Source: Deltaproteobacteria bacterium (GTDB lineage Bacteria > Myxococcota_A > UBA9160 > UBA4427). From it: a DNA stretch of 42,040 nucleotides. The DNA lies in NCBI GenBank assembly GCA_019310975.1, contig JAFDDH010000009.1:1-42040 (forward strand), given 5' to 3'. The translations under genes and the position numbers were made by a program. The notes beneath the pieces were generated by a model. The model was not told where the DNA came from. It saw nothing but the letters and a program-made list of their open reading frames with translations, and made no database searches. This document shows positions 17,579 through 25,757 of this stretch, piece after piece (within the stretch, counting starts at the first letter, position 1; each line of letters opens with the position of its first letter).

Positions 17579-18819
17579 GAACGCCCGCCTCCGACCGGCC
17601 GCTCATCTGGCTCCGGCGCGCCGGCATGCCCGCCGCCAGATGCATCGACCACGCGCACCGACATGCCGTCGATCACGGCCGCCAGCGGTGAGACCACGAC
17701 TCGCTCGCCCCGCGCAAGGCCCTTGCCGACGACGATCTGGTCGGCCTCGATGCGCAATACCTCCACTTCCCTCGGGTGGATTCGATTCTCGCCGTCGACC
17801 ACCCATACGCGTCCGTCGCGGTGCAGAGCGACACGCGGCAGCACGGTCGCCAGAGGAATGTGTCGGCCCCGGATCTCGGCCTCGACGAAGAGGCCGACGG
17901 CCAGTGGCGGCCGGGCGTGGCGCTCCTCGGGCGTGGCGTCCCGCGCGTAGGGATCGTCGACCCGCGCGATCACGTGGACCATCCGGCTGCGCGGATCGAT
18001 CTCGCCCTCGGTCCGGACCACGCGTCCGATCCACTCGTGTTCGCGGCCGGCGAAGGTCGCGCGCAGCGACACGACGGGACCCGGGCTCCCACCCTCCTCG
18101 GCACCCCGCAGACCCAGCAGGGGCAGGTCCACGTAGCCGAGCTCGGAGTCCGGTATCGGCAGCCGCACCTCGGCCTGGTCGACCGAGTAGATCCGGCCGA
18201 TGGCGGCGCCGCGAGTGACGAACTGCCCCACGGCGACGTTCTCGCTGCGCACGCGGCCCACGTAGGGGGCGCGCAGCTCCGTGCGATCGAGATCGCGGGT
18301 GGCCTGGTCGAGGCGTGCCTTCGCCTCGCGCAGGCTGGCCGACGCCACGCGATCCGCATTCTGGGCGTCGTCGAAGACCGATTGGCTGGCTGCCGAGCGG
18401 GCCGCCAGGCGCTTCTGGCGCTTGAGCTCCTTGCTGGCGTGGTGCACCTCGCTCTCGGCCCGCGCCACCGCTGCACGGGCACTCTCGAGCGCCACCTCGT
18501 AGTCGGCGCGGTCGATCCGCACGAGCGCCTCGCCGGCTTCGAAGAAGCCACCCGACGCCAGCGCGGGCGACACCCAGGCCACCGGCCCGGAAACCTGCGG
18601 CACCAGATCGCCCTCGCGGCGCGGCACCACCGTTCCATGCGCGCGCACGAAGAAATCGAGCGGCTTCGGCTCGACTCCCTGAATCCGCACCAATGGCAAG
18701 CGTGGCGTTCGCGTCGCCGGCTCCGTGGTCGGCCGCGTCGTGACGAATATCGCGACGCCAATCATCGCGAAGGCCAGCACCGCAAGCGGCAGCAGCGTCT
18801 TGCGCATTCGATCCGTCAA
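17575..18819 (-). CDS. RND efflux periplasmic adaptor (membrane fusion protein)
   Basis: A 414-aa MFP/HlyD-type adaptor linking the RND pump to an outer-membrane channel. It has an N-terminal anchor (LLPLAVLAFAMIGVAIFV, about residues 9-26). The lipoyl half-motif VRAHGTVVPRREGDLVPQVS follows, then an alpha-helical hairpin around 95-185 rich in Ala, Arg and Glu, and the barrel segment RTELRAPYVGRVRSENVAVGQ (shortened here to LRAPYVGRVRSENVAVGQ). The C-terminal membrane-proximal domain ends before a Gly/Pro-rich tail. A TTG start at 18819 has GGAGGGG 5 nt upstream and overlaps the tetR stop (TTGA). The ATG at 18807 lacks a ribosome site. Confidence 0.93.
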   Translation of the reverse strand: MTDRMRKTLLPLAVLAFAMIGVAIFVTTRPTTEPATRTPRLPLVRIQGVEPKPLDFFVRAHGTVVPRREGDLVPQVSGPVAWVSPALASGGFFEAGEALVRIDRADYEVALESARAAVARAESEVHHASKELKRQKRLAARSAASQSVFDDAQNADRVASASLREAKARLDQATRDLDRTELRAPYVGRVRSENVAVGQFVTRGAAIGRIYSVDQAEVRLPIPDSELGYVDLPLLGLRGAEEGGSPGPVVSLRATFAGREHEWIGRVVRTEGEIDPRSRMVHVIARVDDPYARDATPEERHARPPLAVGLFVEAEIRGRHIPLATVLPRVALHRDGRVWVVDGENRIHPREVEVLRIEADQIVVGKGLARGERVVVSPLAAVIDGMSVRVVDASGGGHAGAPEPDERPVGGGRS

Positions 18820-19544
18820 CCCGACCCCTCCGCTCCCGAGATGCGCCCCGCTCCGGCAAACGTCTTCGCGCGCAGCCCGGCGGCCGCGAAGGCGACCATT
18901 CGATAGAGCAGCATCTCATCGTCGATGCGGGGAGTCGCCTCCGTCGACTTCGTCGCCCACAGCTGAGTTTGTCCGCCGACCACCTGGACGAGCATCCCCA
19001 CCACGAATTGGAGATCGAGGGCGATCTCCTCGCGACTCCGATCCGGGAGGATCTCTGCCAAGACGTCGACGAAGCGATCGACCACCGGGCCGAAGAGCTC
19101 GACCTTGAGGTCGGCGAGCCGCTGATCGGGATCGGTGTGGAGCTGCGCCAGGATGTGGCGGGTGCGCCGACCGCTGGCGGCCTGCCACATGCGCCATCCC
19201 TCCACGCTCGGCCGCAGGAAGGCGTCGAGCACCTCGTCGAGGGCGGGCGAAGCGGGGGCCGAGCGACCCTGCAACGCGCCCAAGAGCTCCAGGCGGCGGG
19301 CGTTCATGGGCTCGATCCGGCGCACCAGGACCGCGCGCACCAGCTCGAGCTTGCCGCCAAAGTGGTAGTGGCCCGCCGAGACGCTGGTACCCGCCCGCTC
19401 GGCCAGCGCCCGCATCGACGTCCCCTCGAAGCCGCGCTCCGCGAAGAGACGCTCGGCGGCCTCCAGCAGGCGTGCCGGGGTGTCGTCGGAGGACCGCTCG
19501 GTGCGGGCGGCGGGGGCGGGGATTGGGGCGGTACGCGGCGGCAA
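18816..19544 (-). CDS. TetR family transcriptional regulator
   Basis: About 242 aa. The N-terminal helix-turn-helix reads RLLEAAERLFAERGFEG, then SMRALAERAGTSVSAGHYHF and GGKLELVRAV, which is the classical TetR DNA-binding domain. The C-terminal ligand/dimer domain resembles the CerR-type group (C-terminal HTH companions with ARRLELL and DPDQRLADLKVELFGPVVDRF). It probably represses its own operon with the RND pump, because all three genes overlap by 4 nt. The TTG at 19544 has GGAG upstream and leaves the two operator palindromes untranslated. An ATG at 19634 would put the operator inside the coding sequence and adds a Trp/Cys-containing leader, so it is less likely. Confidence 0.9.
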   Translation of the reverse strand: MPPRTAPIPAPAARTERSSDDTPARLLEAAERLFAERGFEGTSMRALAERAGTSVSAGHYHFGGKLELVRAVLVRRIEPMNARRLELLGALQGRSAPASPALDEVLDAFLRPSVEGWRMWQAASGRRTRHILAQLHTDPDQRLADLKVELFGPVVDRFVDVLAEILPDRSREEIALDLQFVVGMLVQVVGGQTQLWATKSTEATPRIDDEMLLYRMVAFAAAGLRAKTFAGAGRISGAEGSG

Positions 19545-19558
19545 GCGGGCTCCAATTG

Positions 19559-19583
19559 GAACGATCGTTCGAAACGTCCGTTC
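19559..19583. promoter_or_regulatory. Double palindromic operator upstream of tetR
   Basis: GAACGATCGTTC (19559-19570) is a perfect 12-bp palindrome. AAACGTCCGTTC (19572-19583) is a near palindrome with the same AACG-NN-CGTT core, 13 bp from centre to centre. TTCGAA occurs at both ends of the second site. This pattern is typical of TetR operators bound by two dimers. It lies just before the TTG start of the regulator and about 120 nt from hemJ, so it may control the tetR-RND operon and possibly hemJ. Confidence 0.75.
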
Positions 19584-19706
19584 GAAGCATAACCAGTGCC
19601 CGTCGGCGCGCCAGCCGAGTCGCCCAAACCCCATGATCTTCCGACCTTTTTCAGTCCAAGGGGAGCTAGACTGGGCGCGCCCGCCCACCTCGCCCACGAG
19701 AGACCC

Positions 19707-20156
19707 ATGTCCTATTGGATGGCCCTCGTCTTCCTCTGGCTGAAGGCGATCCACATCATCGCCGTGATCAGCTGGATGGCCGGCCTCCTCTACCTACCGC
19801 GTCTCTTCGTCTACCACTGCACGGAAGCCCCCGGCTCGCCCACATCCGAGACCTTCAAGGTGATGGAGGACAAGCTCTCCAGGCTGATCATGTTCCCCGC
19901 CATGCTGGTCAGCCTCGGCTGCGGGCTCGCGCTGATCGCGATGCCGGGCTACCTGGCCGCCGCCAGCCTATGGCTCTGGCTCAAGCTGGCGCTGGTGCTC
20001 GGGCTGCTGGCCGTGCACCGAGCGCTCCTGGTCTGGCGCAACGATTTCGCAGCCGACGCAAACAGGCGCTCGCAGAAGTTCTTCCGTGTGATGAACGAAG
20101 TGCCGACACTGATCATGATCGGCATCGTGATCCTCGTCGTGGTGCGGCCCTTCTGA
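19707..20156 (+). CDS. hemJ: Protoporphyrinogen oxidase HemJ
   Basis: Integral membrane protein of 149 aa with four hydrophobic segments, oxidising protoporphyrinogen IX to protoporphyrin IX in haem synthesis. The N-terminal block WLKAIHIIAVISWMAGLLYL followed by PRLFVYH is the HemJ signature with its conserved His residues. LWLWLKLALVLGLLAVHRAL carries the conserved Lys. The C-terminus NEVPTLIMIGIVILVVVRPF also matches. The ATG at 19707 is chosen because it starts the conserved region, with GAGAG upstream. Its stop is 3 nt from the start of the PagL-like gene, so the two are probably co-transcribed. Confidence 0.95.
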   Translation: MSYWMALVFLWLKAIHIIAVISWMAGLLYLPRLFVYHCTEAPGSPTSETFKVMEDKLSRLIMFPAMLVSLGCGLALIAMPGYLAAASLWLWLKLALVLGLLAVHRALLVWRNDFAADANRRSQKFFRVMNEVPTLIMIGIVILVVVRPF

Positions 20157-20159
20157 GCA

Positions 20160-20822
20160 GTGGGGAGCACGCGCATCCGCGACCGACGAGGGATCTGGCG
20201 GTGTGCGCTCGCGAGCACAGCGATCGCGCTCGCCGCGCCCGACGCGGCGGTCGCAATGGCGGACGCCGCCTCTGCCTCAGCGACCGCGCGGTCCACTCCG
20301 GCACAGCACCCACACCGCTTCGGTTTCGGACTCCACCTGGGCTACGGGCTCGGCATCGCACCACGCGACCGCCAGCGCGGTCGTGACGTCGCCGACATCC
20401 GCTTTGTCGCTGTGAGCCCGCACGTCCGCGTGCTGCTGGCGCATCCGGGCGCGGACGAGCGCTGGTACCATGGCGATCTGGACGGGATCGTCGAGGCCAC
20501 ATTCCTGATCGAGACCGAGCCAGCCAGCGGCTGGGCGGGCGGAGTGAACTTCAACCTGCGTTACCGCTTCCTCCGCCATCACCGGCTGCAACCCTACGTG
20601 GAGGGCGGTGTCGGCGTGGGTTCGCTCTCATTCGGACTCGCCGACCAAGATGACGGTGTGAGCTTCTTCCTTCAGGGCGGTGCGGGGGCGCGCTGGCGAA
20701 TCGACGACCGTTTCTCGCTGATCGGCAGCGTGCGCTGGCACCACATCTCGAACGCGCAGCTGCGCCAACCGAACAACGGCATCGACAGCGTGCTCTTCGT
20801 CGTCGGCCTGGAGCTGTGGTAG
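20160..20822 (+). CDS. PagL-like lipid A 3-O-deacylase family outer-membrane protein (copy 1)
   Basis: A 220-aa acyloxyacyl hydrolase/PagL family protein. An N-terminal signal region is followed by an 8-strand barrel pattern (FGFGLHLGYGLGI, GGVNFNLRYRFLRHHRLQPY, VEGGVGVGSLSFGL) and the catalytic block WHHISNAQLRQPNNGID. His195 and Ser197 fit the PagL H-x-S dyad. The third residue, Glu at Ser+12 in Pseudomonas PagL, is Asp209. The protein ends in Trp as outer-membrane barrels do. Function would be removing the 3-O acyl chain from lipid A. Start is GTG at 20160. A second homologue lies at 35941. Confidence 0.85.
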   Translation: MGSTRIRDRRGIWRCALASTAIALAAPDAAVAMADAASASATARSTPAQHPHRFGFGLHLGYGLGIAPRDRQRGRDVADIRFVAVSPHVRVLLAHPGADERWYHGDLDGIVEATFLIETEPASGWAGGVNFNLRYRFLRHHRLQPYVEGGVGVGSLSFGLADQDDGVSFFLQGGAGARWRIDDRFSLIGSVRWHHISNAQLRQPNNGIDSVLFVVGLELW

Positions 20823-20824
20823 AG

Positions 20825-21691
20825 CTAGAGCTTTGCGATGACGCTGTCCGCGAAGGCGCGCAGCGCACCGAGCTTCTGGTCCAGCGTCGTCGTATCGGCC
20901 TCGTAGGCGTTGCGAAAGCCCACGATCGTGTCTGTGACGCCCAGGTCCTCGAGCCGCTTCACACCGTCGAGCGTAAAGCCGTCCATCGAGATCACGTGAA
21001 TCTCGAACGGGTCATTCTCCCGACCGTACTCCTTGCGCAGCTCCTTCACACGACCGAGCAGCTGCAGCAGCGTCTCTGGGTCGCCCCCGGCGTGCATCCA
21101 GCCATCACCGATACGGGCGGCGCGGCGCAGAGCCCGATCGGCGTGACCGCCAACGAGAATCGGGATGGGCTGCGTGGGCGCCGGGCTCATCCTGATGCTC
21201 TCGATGTCGTAGTGGTCACCGTGGAATTCGAAGAACTCGCCGCGGGCGAGACCGCGAATGATTTCGATCATCTCGTCCATCCGCTTGCCGCGCGCCTTCC
21301 ATTCCGCGCCGGCCACGCGGAAGTCCTCCGGCCAGGGCGAAAGCCCGACTCCGAACCCGAAGCGGTTGTTGCTCATCACCGCAATCGACATCACCTGCTT
21401 GGCGACCAACACGGGCTGGCGGATGGCGAGCTTGACCACGAAAGTCGTGAAGCGGATGCGCTCCGTGACCGCCGCCAGCGCGGGAATCAGCACGAAGGGC
21501 TCGATGAAGGGCTTGCCATCGAGGAACTCCCGATTGCCGTCCGGCGTGTAGGGGTATTTGCTGTCGGAGACCTCGGGGTAGCAGATGCTGTCCGGCACGC
21601 AGAACGAGGCGTAGCCCGCCTCCTCGGCCGCCATCACGAGGGGCATGTATTGGCTCGGGTCGCACATGGATTCGGCGTAGGAGAAGCGCAT
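20825..21691 (-). CDS. LLM-class F420/flavin-dependent oxidoreductase
   Basis: A 288-aa luciferase-like TIM barrel enzyme. The N-terminus MRFSYAESMCDPSQYMPLVM, AAEEAGYASFCVPDSICYPE, the ERIRFTTFVVKLAIRQPVLV strand, GFGVGLSPWPEDF and IPILVGGHADRALRRAARIGDG follow the F420-dependent subgroup. In that subgroup the cofactor donates hydride to a C=C, C=N or alcohol-derived substrate. The ATG at 21691 has AGGA at 8 nt and begins at the conserved strand. The longer frame upstream to 21739 is non-conserved. It ends 3 nt from the stop of the convergent PagL-like gene. Substrate unknown. Confidence 0.9.
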   Translation of the reverse strand: MRFSYAESMCDPSQYMPLVMAAEEAGYASFCVPDSICYPEVSDSKYPYTPDGNREFLDGKPFIEPFVLIPALAAVTERIRFTTFVVKLAIRQPVLVAKQVMSIAVMSNNRFGFGVGLSPWPEDFRVAGAEWKARGKRMDEMIEIIRGLARGEFFEFHGDHYDIESIRMSPAPTQPIPILVGGHADRALRRAARIGDGWMHAGGDPETLLQLLGRVKELRKEYGRENDPFEIHVISMDGFTLDGVKRLEDLGVTDTIVGFRNAYEADTTTLDQKLGALRAFADSVIAKL

Positions 21692-21754
21692 GATTCCGTC
21701 CTGAATTGGGGTGGCGGGGCTGCCGCCGGACCGGCGCACAGAGAGCCACGCGGG

Positions 21755-22042
21755 ATGAAGACCGAGAGCTTAAGCGACGCCGCAGGGACAGGCGAACGGA
21801 GCAGGGCAATCTCCGTCGACCAGGGTGTCGACCAGCCCGACGAAATGCTCTTCCGGGCCTGTGAGGCGATCTTCCTCCAATACGCCGGTCGACCGCATTG
21901 GGCCAGAGTCGACTACCGGGGCGGGCCCGACCTCGCGGCAATGCATCCACGCTGGGCGGACTGGTGGCGGGTGCCCGACGCCGCCGATCCGGCTGGCCAC
22001 TTCCTGAACCAGCACCTCGAGGCGTTACGCGACCGCGCGTAG
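21755..22042 (+). pseudogene. Orphan C-terminal fragment of D-arabinono-1,4-lactone oxidase-like FAD oxidoreductase
   Basis: Encodes at most 95 aa. From residue 31, LFRACEAIFLQYAGRPHWAR and DLAAMHPRWADWWRVPDAAD then PAGHFLNQHLEAL match the extreme C-terminus of ALO-type oxidases (GRPHWGK, YPRW, DPDGRFLNPYL). The N-terminal FAD-binding domain and most of the ALO domain (about 330 aa) are absent. The upstream DNA encodes the luciferase-like gene on the other strand. It is either a decayed remnant after a deletion or an expressed minigene. The first 30 residues are unrelated. The ATG is at 21755. Confidence 0.6.
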
Positions 22043-22140
22043 GCGCTCGGCCGAGGAGCCGGCGATGCGATTGGCCCGGCCCGCGCTCTTCTCGTAGACT
22101 CGCCGCGCATCTGCTCGAGCCGAAGAGAGGACCGCGCCCT

Positions 22141-22659
22141 GTGAGTCATCCCGTCGTGCGCGCCCTGCTGGCACCGTCCCTCTCGGTTTCACTCCTGGTC
22201 GTCGGCTCGGGGGCCGTGATCTTCGGCTTCTACCTCCTCGCCATGGCAATCGGGGCCTTCGAGAATAGGGCACACGGCCAGATCCCGATCGCGATCTACT
22301 ACAAGGTCGTCGTATTGAAGGGGCTGCTGCCGCAGCTGCTGCTGACCCTCGCTCTGCATCCGCTGGCGCGTCGCGTGCGCGTGCGCTGGGCAACCCCTGC
22401 CACCCGCCCCGAAGCCGTGGCGCCGGGTCGGCTGGCGCTTCTGCTCGAGCTCTTCGTGGTGAGCGCGCTCGCCTACTGCGCGGTGGCACCCTTTCTGCTC
22501 ACCGTGGACTACTCCTCTGCACCGGCCCTGCAGATGACCACAGCCGGCCAGCAGATCACGACCTTCGTCCTCATGACTGGCCTCACCGGCCTCGCGGCCT
22601 GGCTGCCCCGCCTGCGGCCCGGCTCACGGCAATTCGACCGCGTGCCCGGGCCGTCCTGA
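22141..22659 (+). CDS. Small integral membrane protein, unknown
   Basis: A 172-aa hydrophobic protein with about four membrane segments (SLSVSLLVVGSGAVIFGFYL, KGLLPQLLLTLALHPLARRV, LALLLELFVVSALAYCAVAP and QQITTFVLMTGLTGLAAWLP). No known motif was recognised. Start is GTG at 22141 with a GAGAGGA purine run upstream. It is followed 14 nt later by the MFS transporter gene and may form an operon with it. Function cannot be assigned from sequence. Confidence 0.7.
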   Translation: MSHPVVRALLAPSLSVSLLVVGSGAVIFGFYLLAMAIGAFENRAHGQIPIAIYYKVVVLKGLLPQLLLTLALHPLARRVRVRWATPATRPEAVAPGRLALLLELFVVSALAYCAVAPFLLTVDYSSAPALQMTTAGQQITTFVLMTGLTGLAAWLPRLRPGSRQFDRVPGPS

Positions 22660-22673
22660 GCAGGCGGCCCGGC

Positions 22674-23912
22674 GTGGAGCCCTCGGCCGAGAGCGACTCG
22701 AGCGGGCACCCGGCGTGGACGCTCGCGCTGATCTGGTGGCTCGTGCTCTCGGGACTCGGCCTCGTCTTCCCTTTCTACAGCCTCTACCTGCGCGAGAACG
22801 TCGGCCTGCGCGGTGGTCAGATCGGCGTCGTCATGGCGACGCTGCCCCTCGTCGGTCTGGTCGCACAGCCGCTCTGGGGCCAGATCGCGGATCGCAGCGG
22901 CGCCCGCTCGCGTGTCGTGGGCGTGCTCTGCCTGGGCACCGCGGCGGGCTACGCCGCGCTTGCCTTGCCCACGCAATTCGCCGCCTTCGTACTCGGCACG
23001 GCGGCACTCGCGCTCTTCTCGACGGCGCTCAATCCCGGGCTGATTGCCCTCAGCCTGGCGGCGCTTCCCGATCCAAGCAGCGCGAGGTTCGGCAGGGTGC
23101 GGGTGATGGGCACACTCGGCTTCGGGGCCAGCGTCGCCCTCTTCCCCTTCGTGCTGCGCGCATGGGAGTCGGCACGCGGGCTCTCACCCGAAGCGGAGGG
23201 CACCTCGGCGCCGGGGCTGAGCCTGGCCTTCCTGCTGGCTGGCGCATTCGTGGGGCTGGCCGCGCTGGCCGCGCTGCGCCTGCGGGCCAGCGGCTCGGTG
23301 ACCACGCGTGCGGAGCGCGGCGAATGGCGACTCTTGATTCGCAACCGCTACTTCGTGCGCGTGCTGGTCTTCACCTTCCTCACCTATCTCTTCACGCAGG
23401 GCTCGATGGTGCTCTTTCCAATCCTGGTGCGCGCCCAGGGCGGCGGCGTCGAGGCGATCAGCCAGATGTGGATCATCATGATCGCGCTCGAGATCCCACT
23501 GGTCTACAAGCTGGGAGCGGGCGTCGTCCGAATTGGACCACGCGGCGTGATCGCCGTGGGCATCGTGGCATCGGCGCTGCGTTGGAGCGTGAGCGGTTTC
23601 GCGACGAATCTATTCGTCGTGCACGCCGCACAGATCTTCCATGGCATCACCGTCTGGGGGATCATCCTCGGCATCCCCCTCTACGTGGACCGTGTGGTGC
23701 CGGAGCGGCTGCGCTCCACCGCCCAGGGCGTACTCGCAATGATCGGCATCAGCCTTGGCTCCCTTCTCTCGAACATCTCGGCCGGCTTCCTGGTGGAGTG
23801 GGTCGGGCCGCGCGCGCCGGCTCAGGTCGCCGGCATCGCAAGCCTGGTTCTGGCGCTCGCCCTGCCCCTGCTGGTGGCGCGCCTGCCCGACCAGGATGAG
23901 CGAGAGAGATGA
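22674..23912 (+). CDS. MFS transporter (MFS_1_like group)
   Basis: A 412-aa major facilitator with about 12 membrane segments. Its start, LIWWLVLSGLGLVFPFYSLY followed by LRENVGLRGGQIGVVMATLP, resembles the 3-phenylpropionate/nucleoside symporter-like group. GLVAQPLWGQIADRSGARSR is the loop 2-3 MFS motif (G-x-x-A-D-R-x-G-x-R). An acidic, Ser-rich N-terminus precedes TM1. Start is GTG at 22674, 14 nt after the small membrane protein. The substrate cannot be predicted. It continues a plus-strand run with the methyltransferase and DUF3806 genes. Confidence 0.88.
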   Translation: MEPSAESDSSGHPAWTLALIWWLVLSGLGLVFPFYSLYLRENVGLRGGQIGVVMATLPLVGLVAQPLWGQIADRSGARSRVVGVLCLGTAAGYAALALPTQFAAFVLGTAALALFSTALNPGLIALSLAALPDPSSARFGRVRVMGTLGFGASVALFPFVLRAWESARGLSPEAEGTSAPGLSLAFLLAGAFVGLAALAALRLRASGSVTTRAERGEWRLLIRNRYFVRVLVFTFLTYLFTQGSMVLFPILVRAQGGGVEAISQMWIIMIALEIPLVYKLGAGVVRIGPRGVIAVGIVASALRWSVSGFATNLFVVHAAQIFHGITVWGIILGIPLYVDRVVPERLRSTAQGVLAMIGISLGSLLSNISAGFLVEWVGPRAPAQVAGIASLVLALALPLLVARLPDQDERER

Positions 23913-23972
23913 TGATCAGCCGAGGCCCCGAGACCCTTCGCCTGCGCGTCACACCGCACCTATGCTCCGAGC

Positions 23973-25034
23973 ATGGCTGCCGACGAGCTGATCCCCGACC
24001 CGGGCGTTCTCCACGAAGCGCCGCTGCTCGAGTACCAGGGATACACCGGCGCCCAAAGGACCGGTGGCGCGGCCGTAGTGCCCTGGCGCGCGGAGTGGCT
24101 GGAGGCGGATCGATCGGGCGTGCGTGCCGTCGAGGCGGTTGCTTCGCTCCGAGCGGAGAAGTTCGCGCAATGCCTCGTGCACCTACAGAAGAGCCGTTCG
24201 GCCACATGGCTGGACCTCGGAGACGCCTGGCAGCGGCTGGAGCTCGGCGGACGGCTGCTGCTCTGCGGCGGCAACGAGCTGGGCGTCGTCTCCGCCGTCA
24301 AGCGGCTGGCGCAGCAGCTGGATCAGCGCGCCCGCGTGCTCGCCAATCGCCGCCACGCACGCATCGTGCTCTTCCACAAGGACGAGGGGGCCGGGCCGGA
24401 GGTGCCGGGATCGACGCGCGTTCCGCTGCCGATGCCAGACGGGGAGATGCGATCGCTCGAGGCGGTGCCGGGTGTTTTCAGTGCGAAGCGACTCGACGTC
24501 GGGACCGAGCTCATGCTGGAGGCGCTCGCCGGGCAACCCGCCCCGAAGCAGGTGCTCGATATCGGCTGCGGGATCGGTGCCCTCGGCCTCGCCGCACTCG
24601 CGACCTGGCCGGATGCGCGCGCCACACTGCTCGATGGCGACGCGCGCGCCGTGGCGTGCGCACGCCGCAACGCGCAGACTCTCGGTGTATCGGAGCGCTG
24701 CGATCTGGTCTGGTGGGACGCCCGCGAGCCGTGTCCCGGGATCGACTTCGACCTGATTCTTCTGAATCCGCCCTTCCACACTGGCAAACACGTCGACCTG
24801 GCTCCGGCACGCGCGATGTTCCAGCGAGTCGGCGAGGCACTCGCGCCCAGGGGCCGCGCGCTCGTGGTCGCCAATCGCACGCTGCCCTGGGAGCGCGACC
24901 TCTCGGACCTCGGCACGCTCGAGAGACTGCGCGAGACGCGCGGCTACAAGCTGCTCTCGCTCAGCAGGCGATCGAGGTCAGAGTCGTCTAGGAGTCGCCA
25001 GCGCCGTGGCTCCAGATCGGCGGGTAGCGGGTAG
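23973..25034 (+). CDS. RsmC/RlmG-type rRNA guanine methyltransferase-like protein
   Basis: A 353-aa two-domain methyltransferase. The N-terminal half is the degenerate copy (LDLGDAWQRLELGGRLLLCG followed by GNELGVVSAVKRL). The C-terminal half is catalytic with PGVFSAKRLDVGTELML (166-182), the SAM motif LDIGCGIGALGLAAL (195-209) and NPPFHTGKHVD (265-275). This is the N-P-P-F pattern of enzymes that make N2-methylguanosine in 16S or 23S rRNA. Whether it acts on 16S G1207 (RsmC) or 23S G1835 (RlmG) cannot be told. The last 25 residues are Ser/Arg-rich and unlike the family end, so a late frameshift or extension is possible. Confidence 0.85.
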   Translation: MAADELIPDPGVLHEAPLLEYQGYTGAQRTGGAAVVPWRAEWLEADRSGVRAVEAVASLRAEKFAQCLVHLQKSRSATWLDLGDAWQRLELGGRLLLCGGNELGVVSAVKRLAQQLDQRARVLANRRHARIVLFHKDEGAGPEVPGSTRVPLPMPDGEMRSLEAVPGVFSAKRLDVGTELMLEALAGQPAPKQVLDIGCGIGALGLAALATWPDARATLLDGDARAVACARRNAQTLGVSERCDLVWWDAREPCPGIDFDLILLNPPFHTGKHVDLAPARAMFQRVGEALAPRGRALVVANRTLPWERDLSDLGTLERLRETRGYKLLSLSRRSRSESSRSRQRRGSRSAGSG

Positions 25035-25150
25035 TCACCCCAGCAGACTCCGTGCCAGGGACAATCTGCGCTCCACAACCCCATCCTATGCCACTTTTGC
25101 CACTTCGCTGCGCGGCCCACAGATGGGCCGATTGCGTACCATCGAATGAA

Positions 25151-25684
25151 GTGACGACCTCTTCCAGTCAATCGACGCCTTCCCGGACCGCCCGCGCGCT
25201 CGCCGGGATCCCGCTCGCCCTCGCGCTGCTCTCGAGCATCGTCCACCCGGCCGTGGCGCAGCTCCACCAGCGCACGGTCTCGGAGCCAGGTCCAGCCGAC
25301 GAGGCCAAGAGCAGACGCCAGCGCCAGAGCGTCGATGACATGGTGCGGCGCCATCTCGGCACGCGGCTGCGCGGCGACACCCGCGACCTCGACGCCCTCC
25401 AGCGGCTGCTCGACGACGACTACATACGAGCCAACGATGTTCTGGGTCAACAGGCGCTCGGCGTCGTCCTCGCTGACGTGATGGTCGCCCAGCTGGGGCT
25501 TGATTGGATCGTGGTCGACGACGACTACGGCCACAGCCGCGGCCTGCGCTGGCGCAAGAGCGACCAGCTCTTCTTCCCGATCACAATGATCTCGAAGCGC
25601 ATCCAGGCCGGTGAACGCGTCCGCGTCCGCGCCCTCTACACCATCGTCGAGGACCGCGTAAAGGTGCTGCGCGCGCGGCCCTAG
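25151..25684 (+). CDS. Secreted DUF3806-domain protein
   Basis: About 177 aa. A likely Sec signal peptide (ALAGIPLALALLSSIVHPAV, cleavage near AVAQ) is followed by the DUF3806-like core VLGQQALGVVLADVMVAQLG, LDWIVVDDDYGHSRGLRW and LFFPITMISKRIQAGERVRV. The family function is unknown. The GTG at 25151 is chosen because it yields a signal peptide. An ATG-initiated frame from 25052 adds a Cys/Pro-rich leader that does not look secreted. It is the last gene of the plus-strand run from 22141, and the DCC gene beyond is convergent. Confidence 0.75.
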   Translation: MTTSSSQSTPSRTARALAGIPLALALLSSIVHPAVAQLHQRTVSEPGPADEAKSRRQRQSVDDMVRRHLGTRLRGDTRDLDALQRLLDDDYIRANDVLGQQALGVVLADVMVAQLGLDWIVVDDDYGHSRGLRWRKSDQLFFPITMISKRIQAGERVRVRALYTIVEDRVKVLRARP

Positions 25685-25757
25685 CCCGGGCTCGCGACGG
25701 AAGATTCTTCGGCTGGGCCGTATCATGGAGCCCTCGGGTGGGCCGTGTACAGAACCT

